NCBI GenBank assembly: GCA_903847545.1
Contig: CAINDZ010000237.1
Coordinates: forward strand, 1-6,664
Direction: 5' to 3'
DNA: 6,664 bases
Origin: an uncultured bacterium
GTDB taxonomy: Bacteria; Krumholzibacteriota; Krumholzibacteriia; LZORAL124-64-63
A program made the translations under genes and the position numbers. Positions within the stretch are counted from its first letter, which is position 1. Each line of letters starts with the position of its first letter. Shown here piece after piece: positions 5,937 to 6,664 of this stretch. The notes under the pieces were generated by a model, which was given only the letters and a program-made list of their open reading frames with translations, was not told the DNA's origin and made no database searches.

Positions 5937-6664
5937 GTGCGACCGTCCCGACACTCCCCAGACCTGCCCGCAGGGACGCGCGCCGGCGGCCTCGGCGCCC
6001 TGCGCCCGTACCTGTCGCTGCTGCGCGGCCAGGGCGGCGCGCTGGCGGTCGCCTCGCTGCTGATGCTCGTGTCCACCGCCGTCAGCCTGGCCATCCCGCT
6101 GGTCGCGGGCCGGTTCGTCGACGCCGCCGCACTGAAGGGCGCCGGCGGCGGCACGGCGGCGGCGTTGCCGGACCAGCACCTGCTCCCCTGGCTGGCGCTC
6201 CTCCTGCTTGCACAACTGGTCGCGGCCTTCCTCTTCTCGGTCACCTCGTCCCGGCTCGCCCTCGAGACGGTCACCCGGCTTCGCCGCCGCCTGTTCGCGC
6301 ACCTGCTGGAGCTGCCGGCCCTGTTCTTCAGCGGCCAGAAGGCGGGCGACCTGGCCACGCGCGTGACCGGCGACGTGGGCGCCATCCAGTACGTGCTGAC
6401 CGGGGGCCTGATCAGCCTGGCGCGCGCGCTGCTGACGCTGGTCGGCGCACTCGTGCTGATGGCCCGCCTGAACGGCCGGCTGACCCTGCTGGTGGTGCTG
6501 CTGATCCCGGCCACGGTCGTGATGGTCCGGTTGTTCGGCACTCGGCTGCGGAAGCTGTCGCGTCGCATGTACGACGGTCTGGGCGCCATCAGCAGCCAGG
6601 TGCAGGAGTCGATCGGCGGCATCGCCACGCTGAAGGTGCACAACGCCCAGTCGCACGAGAAGCG
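5937..6664 (+). CDS. ABC exporter, N-terminal membrane domain (MsbA/multidrug type), cut by the right edge
   Basis: Start of a fused transmembrane/ATPase half-transporter that would work as a dimer in the inner membrane, exporting or flipping lipids, lipid-linked glycans or drugs. The 242 visible residues give a polar N-terminus, LRPYLSLLRGQ (22-32), a first hydrophobic helix (35-57), a second (82-102) and two more near 156-176 and 181-199. The exporter-type coupling segment LFAHLLELPALFFSGQKAG (119-137) followed by DLATRVTGDVGAIQ (138-151) is the typical pattern of type IV ABC exporters, and MYDGLGAISSQVQESIGGI (211-229) is the second conserved stretch. The nucleotide-binding domain would lie beyond the window, so Walker motifs cannot be checked. 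GTG at 5937 is the best in-frame start, with a weak GGGGG five bases upstream; no in-frame ATG or GTG is closer to the conserved region. It is divergent from the AsnB-like gene. The substrate is unknown. Confidence 0.87.
   Translation, partial: MRPSRHSPDLPAGTRAGGLGALRPYLSLLRGQGGALAVASLLMLVSTAVSLAIPLVAGRFVDAAALKGAGGGTAAALPDQHLLPWLALLLLAQLVAAFLFSVTSSRLALETVTRLRRRLFAHLLELPALFFSGQKAGDLATRVTGDVGAIQYVLTGGLISLARALLTLVGALVLMARLNGRLTLLVVLLIPATVVMVRLFGTRLRKLSRRMYDGLGAISSQVQESIGGIATLKVHNAQSHEK

Noticed and set aside
5787..6656. Minus-strand open frames antisense to the ABC exporter
   Set aside because: Gln/Arg/Ala-rich or Ser/Arg-rich translations; the plus strand encodes a convincing ABC transmembrane domain.

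Overview
The window is a GC-rich bacterial segment of the kind found in surface-polysaccharide (O-antigen, capsule or exopolysaccharide) gene clusters. Five protein genes occupy almost all of it, and two are cut by the window edges. The strong G/C third-position bias, GTG starts and long spurious open frames on every strand suit a high-GC Gram-negative or related phylum. Nothing in the sequence (no rRNA, no lineage marker) fixes the taxon.

Layout: (1) bases 1-919, minus strand: family 2 glycosyltransferase, C-terminus off the left edge. (2) bases 920-1104: divergent control region with two candidate promoters and GC-rich palindromes. (3) bases 1105-2448, plus strand: CapK/PaaK-like adenylate-forming enzyme. 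(4) bases 2429-3856, minus strand: O-antigen ligase/polymerase-like (WaaL/Wzy) membrane protein, overlapping the previous gene tail-to-tail by 20 bases. (5) bases 3849-5690, minus strand: glutamine-dependent asparagine synthetase-like amidotransferase. Its stop codon overlaps the start region of the ligase gene, so the two are probably one translationally coupled operon. (6) bases 5691-5936: a second divergent control region. (7) bases 5937-6664, plus strand: N-terminal membrane domain of an MsbA-type ABC exporter, running off the right edge.

Taken together (inference): the glycosyltransferase would build a lipid-linked glycan, the amidotransferase and the CapK-like enzyme would modify the sugar or a precursor, the WaaL/Wzy protein would polymerise or transfer the glycan outside the inner membrane, and the ABC protein could flip a lipid or lipid-linked substrate. 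The substrates cannot be read from the sequence. I see no CRISPR array, mobile element, tRNA, rRNA or defence system. The points most worth a second look are the possible amide-modified glycan, the Cys/His set in the CapK-like enzyme, corrected start sites for two genes, and a 10-base motif with a GACA-N-TGTC palindrome shared by the two intergenic regions.
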